Part shown: in pieces, positions 11,086 through 22,243 of the stretch
Numbering within the stretch: the stretch's first letter is position 1
How the letters are laid out: every line of letters starts with the position of its first letter
From: Hansfordia pulvinata
Lineage: Eukaryota > Ascomycota > Sordariomycetes > Xylariales
DNA length: 64,000 nucleotides
Direction: 5' to 3'
NCBI GenBank assembly: GCA_006538405.1
Contig: BJKQ01000007.1
Span: 1,550,001 to 1,614,000 of the forward strand
Translations under genes and position numbers: made by a program
The notes under the pieces: generated by a model
Seen by the model: the letters and a program-made list of their open reading frames with translations, nothing else
Told to the model about the DNA's origin: nothing
Database searches by the model: none

Positions 11086-12043
11086 TGCGTGAGATTCAAA
11101 GCCCGGAAAAGGCCAAAAGAACGAAAGGGCAATGGAGATCGATGAGAGAAGGAGAGGCGACGCTTGATTAATTCATTGGACAGTGCAGGACGGAAAGGCG
11201 GCGAGCAACCTGCGCGGCGTCTGGCAGTGCCGGCTGAGAGAGGCGCCCTGCTGTTGAATAGGCTCGGAAAAGATATCCCCTTAACCAAGGGGGGTCAGCT
11301 CCCTGCTACAGAAAACGATGGAGTACAGGCTGAGCAATGCGGATGAGGAAAGCGAGGATGTGAGGCGACGTCGAGGTATGCGATGACAGATGGGATGGAG
11401 AGAGCTGTGGCCGTGATGTATGTACCGTAGCTACTCGTATGCGCGAGTACCCCAGACTGTCCTGGCCTCCGTTGCTGGGAGCTTCGGCTGGCCATATTGG
11501 GTAAAGCGAGCTGGGTCAGCGCGCTAGCGGGCTAGCACAGCTGGCTAAAAGTCCGTAACATCCAGCTCGCACCGTCCCAGACGGTTCCTTCCACTAGCGT
11601 CACTGGCACTCACCCACCTTGAATCTGGCCACCAAAGGCTGCGGATCGTTACGGTGTATGTGGGTATCTTTGGCCAGAGCAGCCCTTACACCGTATTGTG
11701 TCGATTCCGGGGCGACGGTGGCACGGTGGCTGGTTCGCAGTGGAGAGAAATCCTTCTTATGATGTTAATTTGTTTGGCCATATGATTCGTTGCGAGCGCT
11801 CCGTCCAGGGTGGCAGATCATTTTGGCCTGGATCCTTGAAGTCTTCAGACCAGACGTGTCCACTCGAGTCAGCACAGCAACTTGTCGAAGCATCTGAGCA
11901 ACCATCCCGTCTTCAACAATCCCCCCATACGCTTGGCTTGCATGTCATGCACGCACAGCTTTAAACGAGAGACCTACTCCAGTCCCTGCAGATTATCGAT
12001 ATCCAGAACGATCTCCGTTCCGTTCCGGGTCCATCCAGCAACC
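11086..12043. other. divergent intergenic region GluII alpha / NDK
   Basis: This is a bidirectional promoter region between two divergently transcribed housekeeping genes. It has one TACTCGTA word at 11432-11439, closely followed by GCGAGTAC. No gene is supported. Confidence 0.5.
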
Positions 12044-12358
12044 ATGACGGGCAGGCGGCCAAGCCAGGGTCCGGCCAGTGGCAATAGTGTCAAGGGCGGA
12101 CCCTCGCGGGCTACAAGCACGGGGCTGTGGTGGTACTCGGTGGTGGTGTCGGGTCTGCTGGCGATAGCGATAGCGGTGCTGCTGGTGCCCCGCGTCGGAA
12201 CCCCCTCGCCGTCCCCTCCAGCGCCAGCTACGGCGGATCCGCCCGCCGGCAAAATCCACGCCTTGGGAGCTGCCGACGCAAACTTTCCTTCCTCCCTCTC
12301 CTCCACCCCACACATCACCAACACACATCCCCAGCAACCCCTCCAACCCACCGCCAAG
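12044..12358 (+). other. in-frame upstream extension of NDK with membrane anchor (possible long isoform)
   Basis: From an ATG in a strong context (CAGCAACCATGAC) at 12044, the frame stays open for 105 codons and runs directly into the NDK start at 12359. The predicted segment has a polar, basic start (MTGRRPSQGPASG..). A transmembrane helix follows at about residues 28-49 (LWWYSVVVSGLLAIAIAVLL), then a Pro/Ala/Ser-rich linker. The last 60 bases before 12359 look like an ordinary CA/CT-rich leader. The extension may therefore be used only in longer transcripts, or may be 5' UTR that is open by chance. Confidence 0.35.
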
Positions 12359-13039
12359 ATGTCTACCGAGCAGACGTGAGTCTTCCAGCCCCGTGCCAAA
12401 TCTCTCGTCTCGGCCCTGTGCCTGCTCTTCGAGTCTGTCGGCTAACCGCCCCTCCAGCTTCATCGCCATCAAGCCTGACGGCGTTCAGCGTGGCCTGATC
12501 GGCCCCATCATCTCTCGCTTCGAGAACCGCGGGTAAGCTCCCTCTCCTCCCTCGAGCTTCCCCTTCCTGGTACAGACTCATGCTAACGCCCCGCCCTCCA
12601 GCTACAAGCTCGTGGCCATCAAGCTTGTCACCCCCGGCAAGGCTCACCTCGAGAAGCACTGTACGTCGTCCCTCCCCCCCTCACCGCTACTCGCCCGCCC
12701 CTGACCCAGCTGACCAACCCCCGCGCAGACGAGGACCTGGCCCAGAAGCCCTTCTTCCCCGGCTTGATCGAGTACATGAACAGCGGCCCGATCTGCGCCA
12801 TGGTCTGGGAGGGCCGTGACGCCGTCAAGACCGGCCGCACCCTGCTCGGCGCCACCAACCCCCTCGCCTCCAACCCCGGCACCATCCGTGGCGACTTCGC
12901 CATCGACGTCGGCCGCAACGTCTGCCACGGCTCCGACAGCGTCGAGAGCGCCAAGCACGAGATTGCCCTGTGGTTCAAGGAGGGTGACGTCGTCAGCTAC
13001 CAGAGCGCCCAGGCCGGCTGGATCTACGAGAAGCCGTAA
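12359..13039 (+). CDS. nucleoside diphosphate kinase
   Basis: Four exons, 12359-12375, 12458-12532, 12602-12660 and 12729-13039, give 153 residues, the exact usual length. The first exon is only 17 nt. The protein opens [19 protein letters not shown] and keeps the nucleotide-binding KPD motif (Lys11). The phosphate-carrying active-site His (about His117) lies in NVCHGSDS, and the C terminus is GWIYEKP. It transfers gamma phosphate between NTPs and NDPs as a hexamer, in the cytosol. Introns of 82, 69 and 68 nt have clear GTGAGT, GTAAGC and GTACGT donors. The frame is open upstream to 12044 and could encode a membrane-anchored isoform. Confidence 0.96.
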
Positions 13040-13940
13040 GGGCCTTCACGCTGCTCACGCGCTGCGGTTTCGGTGATTCCGCCCGGGCTCCGACCTACCT
13101 AGGCCTGGACACGGCCCGAGTCTGAACAAAAGTGATTCGACGGAAAAGCCTACACAAAATAAATCCAATGAATACAAGGGTCATTTGAAGCCCCAATAAA
13201 GACCCTCGCTCGGTGTGGGTTCTTTCGTCGGACCAGTGAAGATTGAATGCATGATCAATGCGTGTGACGTATCAAGTTCTGTGCGGTTACGAGCTCTGGG
13301 CAAGGCGCCGGTTGGAGATCGTTGAAGGTGAGTTTCTGAATTGGGAGAGTCAGCGTCATTCACGAGTAAGTGCAGTGGTGTCTCACCGCCTTCCGTAGGT
13401 TGGCAACTCATACCACAGTGGGACAAGTCGCAGCCATGAAGACTGACGAATGGTATTCTATCGTTCGATCCGAGCCACTCCAGAGACCGCCGTCTACTGA
13501 AATTGTTGACAGTGTCTTCAACGCAATGCAAGTCGGGGCGTCGCGCGACCACCCCTACTCTAGAAAGGTATCCAAATCCCAGACTCAGGTATCGATCACC
13601 TCATATGACAGGTGCTTTGTTTCTGAAGCGGACCAACTGTGGTACGACATCACTGGTTCGTTGGTGATTCCTCGAAAGTCAAAAGGTAAGCCGGCCTTCC
13701 AGTTGTTTTACAAATTTATTTGGTGGGTATCGTTATTAAGTATGAGGAGGTTATTTCTAATCTACGTGGAAATCCAACGTCGCTAACAGCTGGACAACGG
13801 GAGCAGAGGCAGCGAGATGAGGGGGAGCCAGCCTCCAAATCAAGCCGTGAAAGAGGACGCCATTATCAGGTGCCAATTTTGCAGCGGGAGATTTCTGCTC
13901 TCTTTGCTTTCTTCTTTTTATCTTTTCTTTCCTTCTTGGC
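13040..13940. other. convergent intergenic region
   Basis: It lies between the 3' ends of NDK (+) and the lectin-like membrane protein (-). It includes a polyadenylation-type AATAAA near 13158 and T-rich sequence around 13910-13930. No gene is seen. Confidence 0.5.
13158..13163 (+). terminator. AATAAA polyadenylation signal candidate for NDK
   Basis: AATAAA lies 119 bases after the NDK stop codon, in an A-rich context. Distance and orientation fit a fungal 3' end. Confidence 0.4.
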
Positions 13941-16055
13941 TCACTGCTGGCGGCCCCCCTCTCCCGGCTCGCGGCCCCCTTCTCCCAGCTCGCGGTAGTG
14001 GCCCTCGCCCAGCATCTCGAGTTGATTATCCGGCGTGGGCATCTCGTGGATGATCTGGGGCTGCTGCTGCTGCTGCTGCTGCTGCTGTGGCGTGGTCGCC
14101 GTGGCGGCGTAGTACGAGTCGCCTGCCGGGGACTTGTAGTCAGCGCCGGGCTTCATGGCGTCCATGTACATGGGCGCGGGGGCCCAGTGGCCGGCGGCGA
14201 GGTAGGCCGGGGCCGGGGCGCCCGGGGTCTGCGCGGACCAAGGGCTGGGGCCGTGGGCGGTGGTGGCGGACATCCAGCCGCCGGCGGCGCTGCTGCCGCC
14301 CAGCAGCGACTTGACTCCCGGGGAGGTCGGGGAAGAGCCGGAGTAGATGGAGCCGCCGCCGCCGCCGGGGGGGAAGGGGGACTCGGCGTGGTACTTGCGG
14401 ACAGCCTCGGCGGCGGCGGCGTGGGCGCGGGCGTCGGCGAGGGCGCGGCGCTCGGCCTCGCGGGCGCGGCGGCGCTGGCGGCACCGGTTGTGCACGCACA
14501 GGCCCAAGACGGCGGCGACGATGGTCAGGCCGCAGCCCAGGCCGACTCCGAGGCCGATCTTGGCGCCCATCGCGAGGCCGCCGCCGCCGCCGTTGTCTGA
14601 GGAGTCCGAAGAGGGGTCCGAGTCGGAGGTGTCGTCGTCGCCGTTCGGGTCCGAGTCGACGAGGGCGCGGGCCTGCTCCCAGACGCCGTCGGCCGACTGG
14701 TAGGCCTGGTACATGCGGCCGCCGCCGCTGAGGTAGTAGAGCCAGATGCGGTCGGTCTGGGCGTCGGAGACGTAGGCCATGTCGGCGCCGGGGGAGTCGG
14801 CCTGGGGCCACTCGGAGGGCAGCTGCTTGGAGATGTTGTCCTGCCAGGAGCCGTCGCGCTCCTTGATCTGGTACAGGTTGCGGTCGGTGCCGACGTAGAA
14901 GACGCTGCGGCCGCCGTCGCTGCCGATGGTCAGGCCGATGCTCTTGGCCTTGCCGTCCCAGGCCTCCATCTGAAAGCCGGTGGGGCCGTTCTCGTCGACC
15001 TGCAGCGCGTCGGCCGAGGTGCTGTTGGTGGGCTGCTTGCCATCCACCTTTTGGAGGGGGTGGGGGACGGTGGCTGTTGGGGTCAGGGTATATGGTCAGC
15101 CCCCTTTTTTCTCCATCGTTTGCAAAGACTAACTGGGGGGTTTCCCTTGACAGGGAAGAAGACTCGAGAGAACTTACACAGCTGCCAGGAGTAGTCGGCC
15201 TGGAGGGCGGAGACCTCAAAGTTGGAGGCGTCCTTGGGGGTGACGACGGTCATGTTGGTGGCGGTGTTCCAGTGGGCGCCGATGGGGGCCAGCAGGGCGT
15301 CGTGGGTGACGATGCCGCCGTAGGCCCACTTGCCGCCGGTGTAGGTCAGGAAGGCGATGGCGCCGTCGGCGTCGTGGTAGAAGATGCGGTAGCCGTCGTG
15401 GGCGTTGAGGGACATGGACTTGAGGCCCGTCTGGGCGTGCACCGACGGCGCCACGCCCGCGGAGACGACCCACGACCCGCTGCGCGTGTAGTGCCCGTCG
15501 CTGCCGCACTTCCACAGCGAGTTGACAATGTCGCCGCTGTCCGTCTGCCATTGGATCGTGGCCTGTTGGGGGGTTTCGTCGGTTAGTCTTTTGTTTCGTT
15601 TCTTTCATCTGTCTGCCGTCCCCTTCCATCCCGAACCAGAGCCGAGTTTGTGGAGGAAAAGGGCAGCTTGTAGGCTCTGGCTCTCTTGTCTCTTGTCCTT
15701 TCCTCCCTCTTCTACCCCGCCTGGATGACTTTGGCACAGATCTGATGGTAACTGGAGAAGAGCAACCTACCATGTTGTCGTTGCCGTCGAAATACCCGTT
15801 GCCGGCGATGCTCGAGTTCTTCCTGGGCGGGTTGTCCTCGCCGTCGAGCGGCAGGGCGGAGGACGAGCCGGTGGGGAAGATGGGGGTGCTCTGGCTGTTG
15901 CACAGGCTGTAGTGGATGTCGCCCGTGTCGTCGTCCTGCATGATGAGACTGGGCGAGCCGTAGCCCGTGTACCAGGCGGCCATGCTGCCGGCGGCCGCCG
16001 CGCGCGCGAACAGCAGCAGCGCGGCCAGCAGCGGCATCCACGGGGCGGCGAGCAT
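13941..16055 (-). CDS. single-pass membrane protein with fucose-lectin-like ectodomain
   Basis: Three exons, 16055-15771, 15562-15178 and 15073-13941, give 600 residues. Residues 1-23 are a signal peptide (MLAAPWMPLLAALLLFARAAAAG). Residues ~25-360 contain repeated short beta-blade-like units, such as SPSLIMQDDDTGDIHYSLCN, HDGYRIFYHDADGAIAFLTY and GRSVFYVGTDRNLYQIKE. These resemble the fungal fucose-specific lectin propeller (PF07938 type). An acidic D/S stalk and Gly run lead to one transmembrane helix at ~395-418 (GLGVGLGCGLTIVAAVLGL). A basic stop-transfer RCRQRRRAR comes next, then a ~180-residue cytosolic tail rich in A, P and G with nine consecutive Gln. The lectin assignment is from blade pattern only. 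A glycan-sensing surface role is inference. Confidence 0.8.
14061..14087 (-). repeat. (CAG)9 coding microsatellite
   Basis: Nine CTG units on the + strand read as CAG on the coding strand. They encode nine glutamines in the cytosolic tail of the lectin-like membrane protein. Confidence 0.95.
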
Positions 16056-16660
16056 TGCCGGCGGTGGCGTTGTTCTCGTTCTCGTTCTCGTCGTCATTGT
16101 TATTGTGTTCGGTGCTCGTCTCGGGATCGTCGGGGTCGTTGTCGTCGTCATCGCGGTCGTCGTGGCCGGGCTGCTGCTGGGTGGCTCATCAAGGCGCCGG
16201 GCCTTTCTCCCGCTGCGGAACCACCACACCAAAACCAAAGATTTCCCCCTCTGTGGGATTGGGACTATGTCGGTTTGGTTCGATTTGCCCTTTTGACTCT
16301 CTGGGCGCGTCTCTTCCCTCCTTAACTTGTGCGTCTGGTCTGTCTGTGTGTGTCTGTTCGCCTTGTGATCCGTCACCGCTGCTGGACGAGGCGGGTGGCT
16401 TGCTGCTGACTTTCTTGACAGGTTCGAGAGGAATTCCGCGTCATGGCCACGACTTGACATGGGTGGGTGGACGGGTGGGTGCGAGCGAATGGGCGGCGCC
16501 GTGGCATTATTATCATCTTGGCCCGCGCCTTGCTCCAACAACCGGGCGCCGAAGGAGTCGAGCACCAAGGGCCCCGGTGGGCCATCCCATCCATCCTGCT
16601 GCGAGTGCTCCGTACGAGTACTCGTCTCGTACGCGTACACACACACATGGAAGACAGGCA

Positions 16661-16686
16661 CGCACCCACGCACCCACGCACCCACG
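16661..16686 (+). repeat. (CGCACCCA)n short tandem repeat
   Basis: Three copies of an 8-base CGCACCCA unit occur in tandem in non-coding DNA. Confidence 0.8.
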
Positions 16687-18256
16687 TACCCTTCCGCGCC
16701 CACCACCCCAGCATTCTGCGCCGGCGCACAGAGAGGCAGCGTGGGAAGGATTTGGGGGGGGAGGGGAAAGCTTGGCGGGCAGCCCAGCATGGACGCTTTG
16801 CCGGCCCCGGACGAGCGAGGGCTGAGCGGACTATGCGCAGATCGGCCTAGCTATGGTGGTTAGTGCTGCTTGTCAGACGAAAGAGCGTGGGTGCTCTCCG
16901 AGTATAACCACCCACTCCCCCCTGCGGGATCGAACTCGGTGGTGCCCGGGGGTTTCGTCGCTAACGTACTCTGTAGTTGGTGCACGAGTAGTCGAGATGG
17001 CCCCTTGGATACTAACTGTATGCAAGTTAGAAGGCTGGACTCCATCGACTACTACGAGTATCACATCCGCCTCGAAGTCTCGTCTCGTCACTATTGGCCC
17101 CTCATTACTCGTGAGATACTTCGAGGGGATCGGCAGTCTCAAGAGCCGTTCTGGTGACTAGCACGACGCTGCCTTGCCCGCCTCCCGCCGCCGGCACCCT
17201 TCCTCCCCCTCGACTTGTCCACACACACACAAACACACACACACCCTTCGAGTACGTGTGCGGCACCGGATCGATCCAGCAGACGGACGGCATGTGGGAG
17301 TATGCGTGTAAGTCAAAGTGAAACGCTGGGCCTCTGCAGGATCCTCGCTTACTTCGGGACAGGAGAGGGCCACCAGCCACCACCGTCTGTCTGTCTGTCT
17401 GTCTGTGTATCAACGAGTACTCGTATCTCTTCGTCTCTCTCTCTCTTTCTATCGTCAGTGAGGCAGCAGTTGTCAGCATCACAGCATCGCAGACTGTAGA
17501 CCGCAGAGCGGCGAGGAGCAACAAGGCCCGACCTCCGCGACCCATTCATTGCTGCGGTGAGTGCTCGTAATAATATGTAATAACAAGAAGAACGGACCAT
17601 GTCCCGGCCATGACAGCACCAGGGTTCAAGCCAGAGTCAGCCGTACCCCGTAAAACCCTGTCGCCAGACACAGACACCAGGCAGCCAGCTACGATCGTGT
17701 ATCCGTGCTGGTAGGTATGATTCACGGAGCTATTACTCGTACCCCAACACGGAGCAGAGCATGTACTCGTCGTGGGCGAGGTATTCGTACGCACACGCAA
17801 GGGCAAGGGTCTTGCCTCTCCTCGCACCCATCATCAGTCGCCGGCGGTACATGCCGAGGCGGGCCCCCCATTTCGATCAGGAAACTGATGACACGCTGCT
17901 GTTGGCATCCGCACAACCACCCACTGACGAATTCTCGCGTGGGCTCGTGCAGGCGTCCGTCGCGCACGCAGGCAGGAGAGGTATGTCCTGCCCCTGTGCA
18001 TCAGGGACTATTGCTATCACTCCATCCGAGCATGCATCTCGTGAATCTTCAGGGGGTCTCGGGCGCTGGAGTTATAAGCCGTTGGTTCTCGAGAGGCGAG
18101 GCTTTGTTAGATCGTCACCGCTCCCGGTGGAGGTGGATGGGTAATTCTACTACTACTGCGGGCTATCTGCGTTCGTAGCTCCTTTGCGGTCTCTTCCTCG
18201 ACAGATCGTCGTCTTCCCTTTATCACTCCCGGACAAAGAAAGGCCGCACCCAGGCA

Positions 18257-18270
18257 TACTCGTACGAGTA
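18257..18270. repeat. perfect 14-bp palindrome TACTCGTACGAGTA
   Basis: Two overlapping copies of the window-wide 8-mer (TACTCGTA at 18257-18264 and TACGAGTA at 18263-18270) form a perfect inverted repeat. A dimeric binding site is one possible reading. Confidence 0.6.
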
Positions 18271-18381
18271 CACGGCAGAGAGACACACACGCGCGTGAGC
18301 GGTGGGAGATGAGAAGCAAACCCCATGGAGCGCCCCCGGCTCTCCGTCCCTCGCACGAGTCCTCCTCCTCCGCAGACCAGG

Positions 18382-18408
18382 CCAGACCAGACCAGACCAG
18401 ACCAGACC
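18382..18408 (+). repeat. (CCAGA)n pentanucleotide array
   Basis: About five tandem CCAGA units lie in non-coding DNA. Confidence 0.85.
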
Positions 18409-20840
18409 GGAATCCCACCCCGGGCAGCCCTAACGGCAGCCGGTCCCGTCAGATCAGGGAACCCCCAATCTATTAGGGCTGCCTGGTCGGATGGATTGAC
18501 TGCGAGGAGAGGAGAAAAGGCCAGGTTCGGGACGACTCCTCGTGTGAACTCCAGACTCGGTAGCCTACTCGTAAGCACGGACGAGTGGTGAGGTGAACAA
18601 GCGCGTGGGCCGTAAGCGCCAAGCGACAGGGGGGGTTTTTCGCACTGGTTTCCGCGCCTCGGTCCAGGCTTCACTCTCTCTCCCTGTCTCATCACACTCT
18701 CGGTCTCATCACACACACACTCTCTCTCTCTCTCGCGCACGTCATGGGTGTATGGGCGTTGCGAGTACTAGTTAGCAGCTGCTGTTCAGCCGGCAGTCGA
18801 GCCCTTGCAGAAGGGCAGAGGGGCCAGCCGAATCCTTTCGCCTGCGTCGTCGACACGGGCGGTGGGGGGGCGCGCGCCACCACTCGAGAGCCACTGGCTT
18901 CCAGGTTGGCCGCCAGGGTCGCCAGGGTCGCAAGGATCACGCGGTGGCAGGACCCAGGAACACCCTTTCTCCCATTCTCAAGCCAATTTCTCTCCTCTTT
19001 TCATTTTGTCTTTGTCTTTTTATCTTCTCCCTCGGCTCTCTCAACTCCGCGGAGTCGAGGCCCCCCTTGTTCGGCTCGCCTCTCGTGTCCCTTGTTCTCT
19101 GCTTACTGCTCACTGCCTGCAGCAGCGGCGAGATCAATACGAGTAGTGGTAATAATAACCATAATCCATAGACCTAGCGTGCCTGGATCGTCTTGGGGAA
19201 CCGCTCACAGGGTGCTCGCGGGGTTGGCTACTGCTGGGAATCACTAGCTTAATTGGTATTTAGCATACTCTTACGAGTACAGAACCGTAAGAACTAACAC
19301 CAGCGAGGAGCAAAGAAGCGCAGAGCCCCAGACAAGCGTCACAAGCAACCAGCCCAGCCAAGAGAGAGAAAAAGCAAAAAGGACCAATACACCACTACTC
19401 CGTAACAAGTCGAGGCCCGACGGAAAGGGAACCTCCCCCCGCGTCGGCCGTCTATTTTTATCTCTCCTCTTCCTCGGACTGCTGGGACCCGCCCGTGTCA
19501 TGCCGTAAGCACGCACACTCGCTCTCTCTCTCTCATCAAGTCACAAGCTCCCCAGGCGTCTTGTCCCCGTTGACGGGACGTCTCCTGTAGCTGTCTTCCA
19601 TCGGACGACAGGTCTGATGGAGGATCTGCATCTCTGCCGTCTCTCACCTTCGTCTCATGGCCCCCGTTCGAAATGCAAGGACAGGCGACGCACAATGCCA
19701 ATCCCAAGTCTCCCTCATCCTCCACCAGCCGTACCTGACTTTTAGTTTCAACAGCAGCCGTTAGCAGCAGTAGTAGCAGTAGCCTGCCATCCATCCTTCT
19801 CCTCCTCCTCCTCCCCCTCTTTCCCCCCACCTCCTCCTGATTCTCCCGTCACCGCCGCCAAGTCAGACGCAAGATTGACGATCGATAATCGAAAAAAAAA
19901 TCGGGGGTGCGCGGACGGGGGAGGAGGTTCTTGGCTCGCTCCCGTCTCTGACAAACTTCCGACCGGGACCGACGGGGTAAAACAAAACAAAACAAGAACT
20001 TCGCTTCCTCGTCTGTTGGAGATGACACAGGAGAGGCGGCTCGTTCCGTCCGCGCCCGCCGTCGATCAATACGTGTGTGGGCACTTGCGGGAAACCCTCC
20101 CCAGCAATGCGAAACCAGGGTGGTACGCAAAACGTGGGCGGGCGATTCCACCTGTCGTCGTCGTCGTCGCATCGTCGCGTTTGTCTCCTTGCGCCGCTCC
20201 TGGATCGACGCCTCTTCTATTGCCCACCCCCCCTTGTCTCGCGTATCGAAAACTTCCCACATACCAAGCTCAAGGCTCAGGAACAAGCCGGCGCATGGTC
20301 AAGAGCCCGTTTCCTCACGCGAGTTGCCGGACGATGTGAGCAGGCCAGCGCTCGATTGTATCTTTCTCTCCGTGCGCGATGTAGCCGAATGCTTGGTGTC
20401 GTGGTGTGACGAACTCGTACTCCGGATCACAGCGTGCGGAGAGAGCCGACTGCCCTTGCTCCCGTCGCTGAAGCGATGGCAAGTAAAAGGCTGGAGACAT
20501 CTTGCTGGCGCGAGTCTGGTGAAGAAGGGAGGGCTCGCAAGGCGGTGGCCTCCTGCGTCGCATCGTCGTATGCTAAAGGAGACCAGCTGCCTTGGTTTCA
20601 TCCGGTTCAGCAGTTGTGTCAGCAAGCGCATTTCCAGGGGCCCCGTCTTCGCTGCCTTGTGATCTTTGTTGTCAGAAGCTCAGCGGTTTTACGCGCATGT
20701 CGCCGTGCGCATGTTGCTTGCTTTGCCGTAGGTTCGTAGCCCGATGAAGCCAAGCCCGTCCTCTTTCTCGCGGAGAGGTGCGCGAAGAACTGCGCACTCG
20801 TCTTGTCATGTCTGGCTCGCTCTCTTCGCTCCTTGCCACT

Positions 20841-21134
20841 TTAGCGCCCTCCCCTCCTTCGCTGCCTCTTCCCGAGAGAATGGTCGTCGTCCTCCCCGTG
20901 AGCCTCCCCCTTGTCCCGGCGCGCGTTCCTGTTGAGCCAGTAGCGCGCGACGAAGACGAGGACGGCCACGGCCACGGCCACAGCGAAGACGGCGACGCCG
21001 ATGACCCACGGCTGCTTCTCGCTGCCGTCCTCGTCGGCGGCGCTGCGGCTGAGGACGAGAGCCCGCGCTGCCTGGATGAATGCCACGGGGGAGGAGCACG
21101 AGGCGAAGCGGGATGCGTGCTGGAGAGGCGCCAT
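20841..21134 (-). CDS. small single-pass membrane protein, hypothetical
   Basis: A single-exon frame of 97 codons starts in a typical fungal context (CCAACAATCATGG). It has a moderately hydrophobic N-terminal third, then an acidic DEDGSE patch. One strong transmembrane helix follows at ~44-64 (PWVIGVAVFAVAVAVAVLVF), then a basic and charged tail ending KRQRRRGGR. No family is recognised. The single helix flanked by sensible charges and the good start context argue for a real gene. It could also have an unseen 3' exon. Confidence 0.45.
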   Translation of the reverse strand: MAPLQHASRFASCSSPVAFIQAARALVLSRSAADEDGSEKQPWVIGVAVFAVAVAVAVLVFVARYWLNRNARRDKGEAHGEDDDHSLGKRQRRRGGR

Positions 21135-22243
21135 GATTGTTGGTTGGGTGTTGGGCTGTGGTGAGAGGGTTGGATTTCGGGATCTGGGCCAGCCAGATGG
21201 TTGAACAGAGGTCAGTCGTCTGGGTATTAATTATGATGATATGGTGTCCGTATCGAGCCGGGGATGATGGGTGTTGCGGTCGCTCTGCGCAGCAGGTCGT
21301 GAGGCGTCAACTCTTATTGGAGGCAATGTGCTCTTTTATACCGGTCCGTCCGTGTGGAGGTTGGCGGCGTCGCCACGAACAAAGGCAGACATCAATTTTT
21401 AAGAAGGAGTGTCCATTTTCTATCATTCTCTCATTAGTTATGCTTGTTTGACCACCTACCAACCCCGACTATTTCCTTTGGTCGCTTTTGTTCCCTCTTC
21501 CTCCCTTTGTCTCGGCGCGATGGCGGCCGGTGGAGTGGATTGGACGAGAGAGCCGCGCGGGTGCGGCGGGCGGGCGCGGCGCTTACGGCGTGGCCCTCGC
21601 ACAAACTGGCGGAGACCCCTGTGCGGACCAACGAAAACCAGCAGCTGCGAGGAGGGCGCAGGACACGGGGAACGAGTGGCTGGCTGGTGTTGACCATTAC
21701 TGTACTCGCGTCGCACAGAGACGACGGCACAGCAGCCATCCTCGCTGGGCCTGCCCGAACCGGGCCAGACCGCATGCTTTCTGTCTGTCTGAGCTTCCGC
21801 CCTGGGCCACATCCGGAGCCCGGTTTTGCGGCGCGTGCCGACGTACGGAGGAGTAAGCACCGGCGGTGATGACGGTGCAGTGTTTGAGGGTGGTTTGAGG
21901 TCGTTGACGTGGAGGTTTGTTGGCTGCGATCTCGAGGTTGCTCTTTGGTGGTGTACGAGTAGGTGAAGTCGACATCCACCTGATCCACGCATTTCAGGAC
22001 TCTGTCGGTACCTACCATTGGGCCAAGAGTGGACAGTGAATCCAAGGGACTCCGTGCTTCTAACCTTCCGTATGTGCAACTTTAGCTGACGAGGAGATAG
22101 CAGGTGCCGCCCGTGTAATCCGTGACTGCCTCGAGAATCGATGACAACATTCATGTATGTACTTTCTACCTTGGTCATTTTATCTAATCACGTGCCACAC
22201 GTTCAAACCCTCCCACTTCATCACGCATCTCCATCTGCCTTAC
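21135..22243. other. intergenic region
   Basis: It holds the promoter side of the small membrane protein (-) and the 3' side of the lipase (-). One TACGAGTA word lies at 21954-21961. Long overlapping open frames here have no motif and look like composition effects. Confidence 0.45.

Larger units (their letters stand above)
16056..20840. other. 4.8-kb gene-poor region rich in simple repeats and TACTCGTA words
   Basis: No coding sequence is supported. There are CACCCACG tandem units at 16661-16686, (AC)n near 17220-17245, and (TCTG)n near 17384-17406. An AGACC pentamer array lies at about 18382-18408, and CT/GA runs at 18710-18740. Nine perfect TACTCGTA/TACGAGTA words occur between 16613 and 19279. 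The promoter of the lectin-like gene is at the left end. Confidence 0.6.

Noticed and set aside
16905..16990. Minus-strand GAGTTCGATCCCG resembling a tRNA T-arm
   Set aside because: The putative T-stem halves do not pair and no anticodon or D arm can be placed.
17210..18740. Simple repeats as a CRISPR-like array
   Set aside because: Units are 2-8 bases, without spacers, and the genome is eukaryotic.
21434..22178. 203-240-codon overlapping minus-strand open frames
   Set aside because: Several frames are open at once in GC-rich DNA; no start context or motif distinguishes one.
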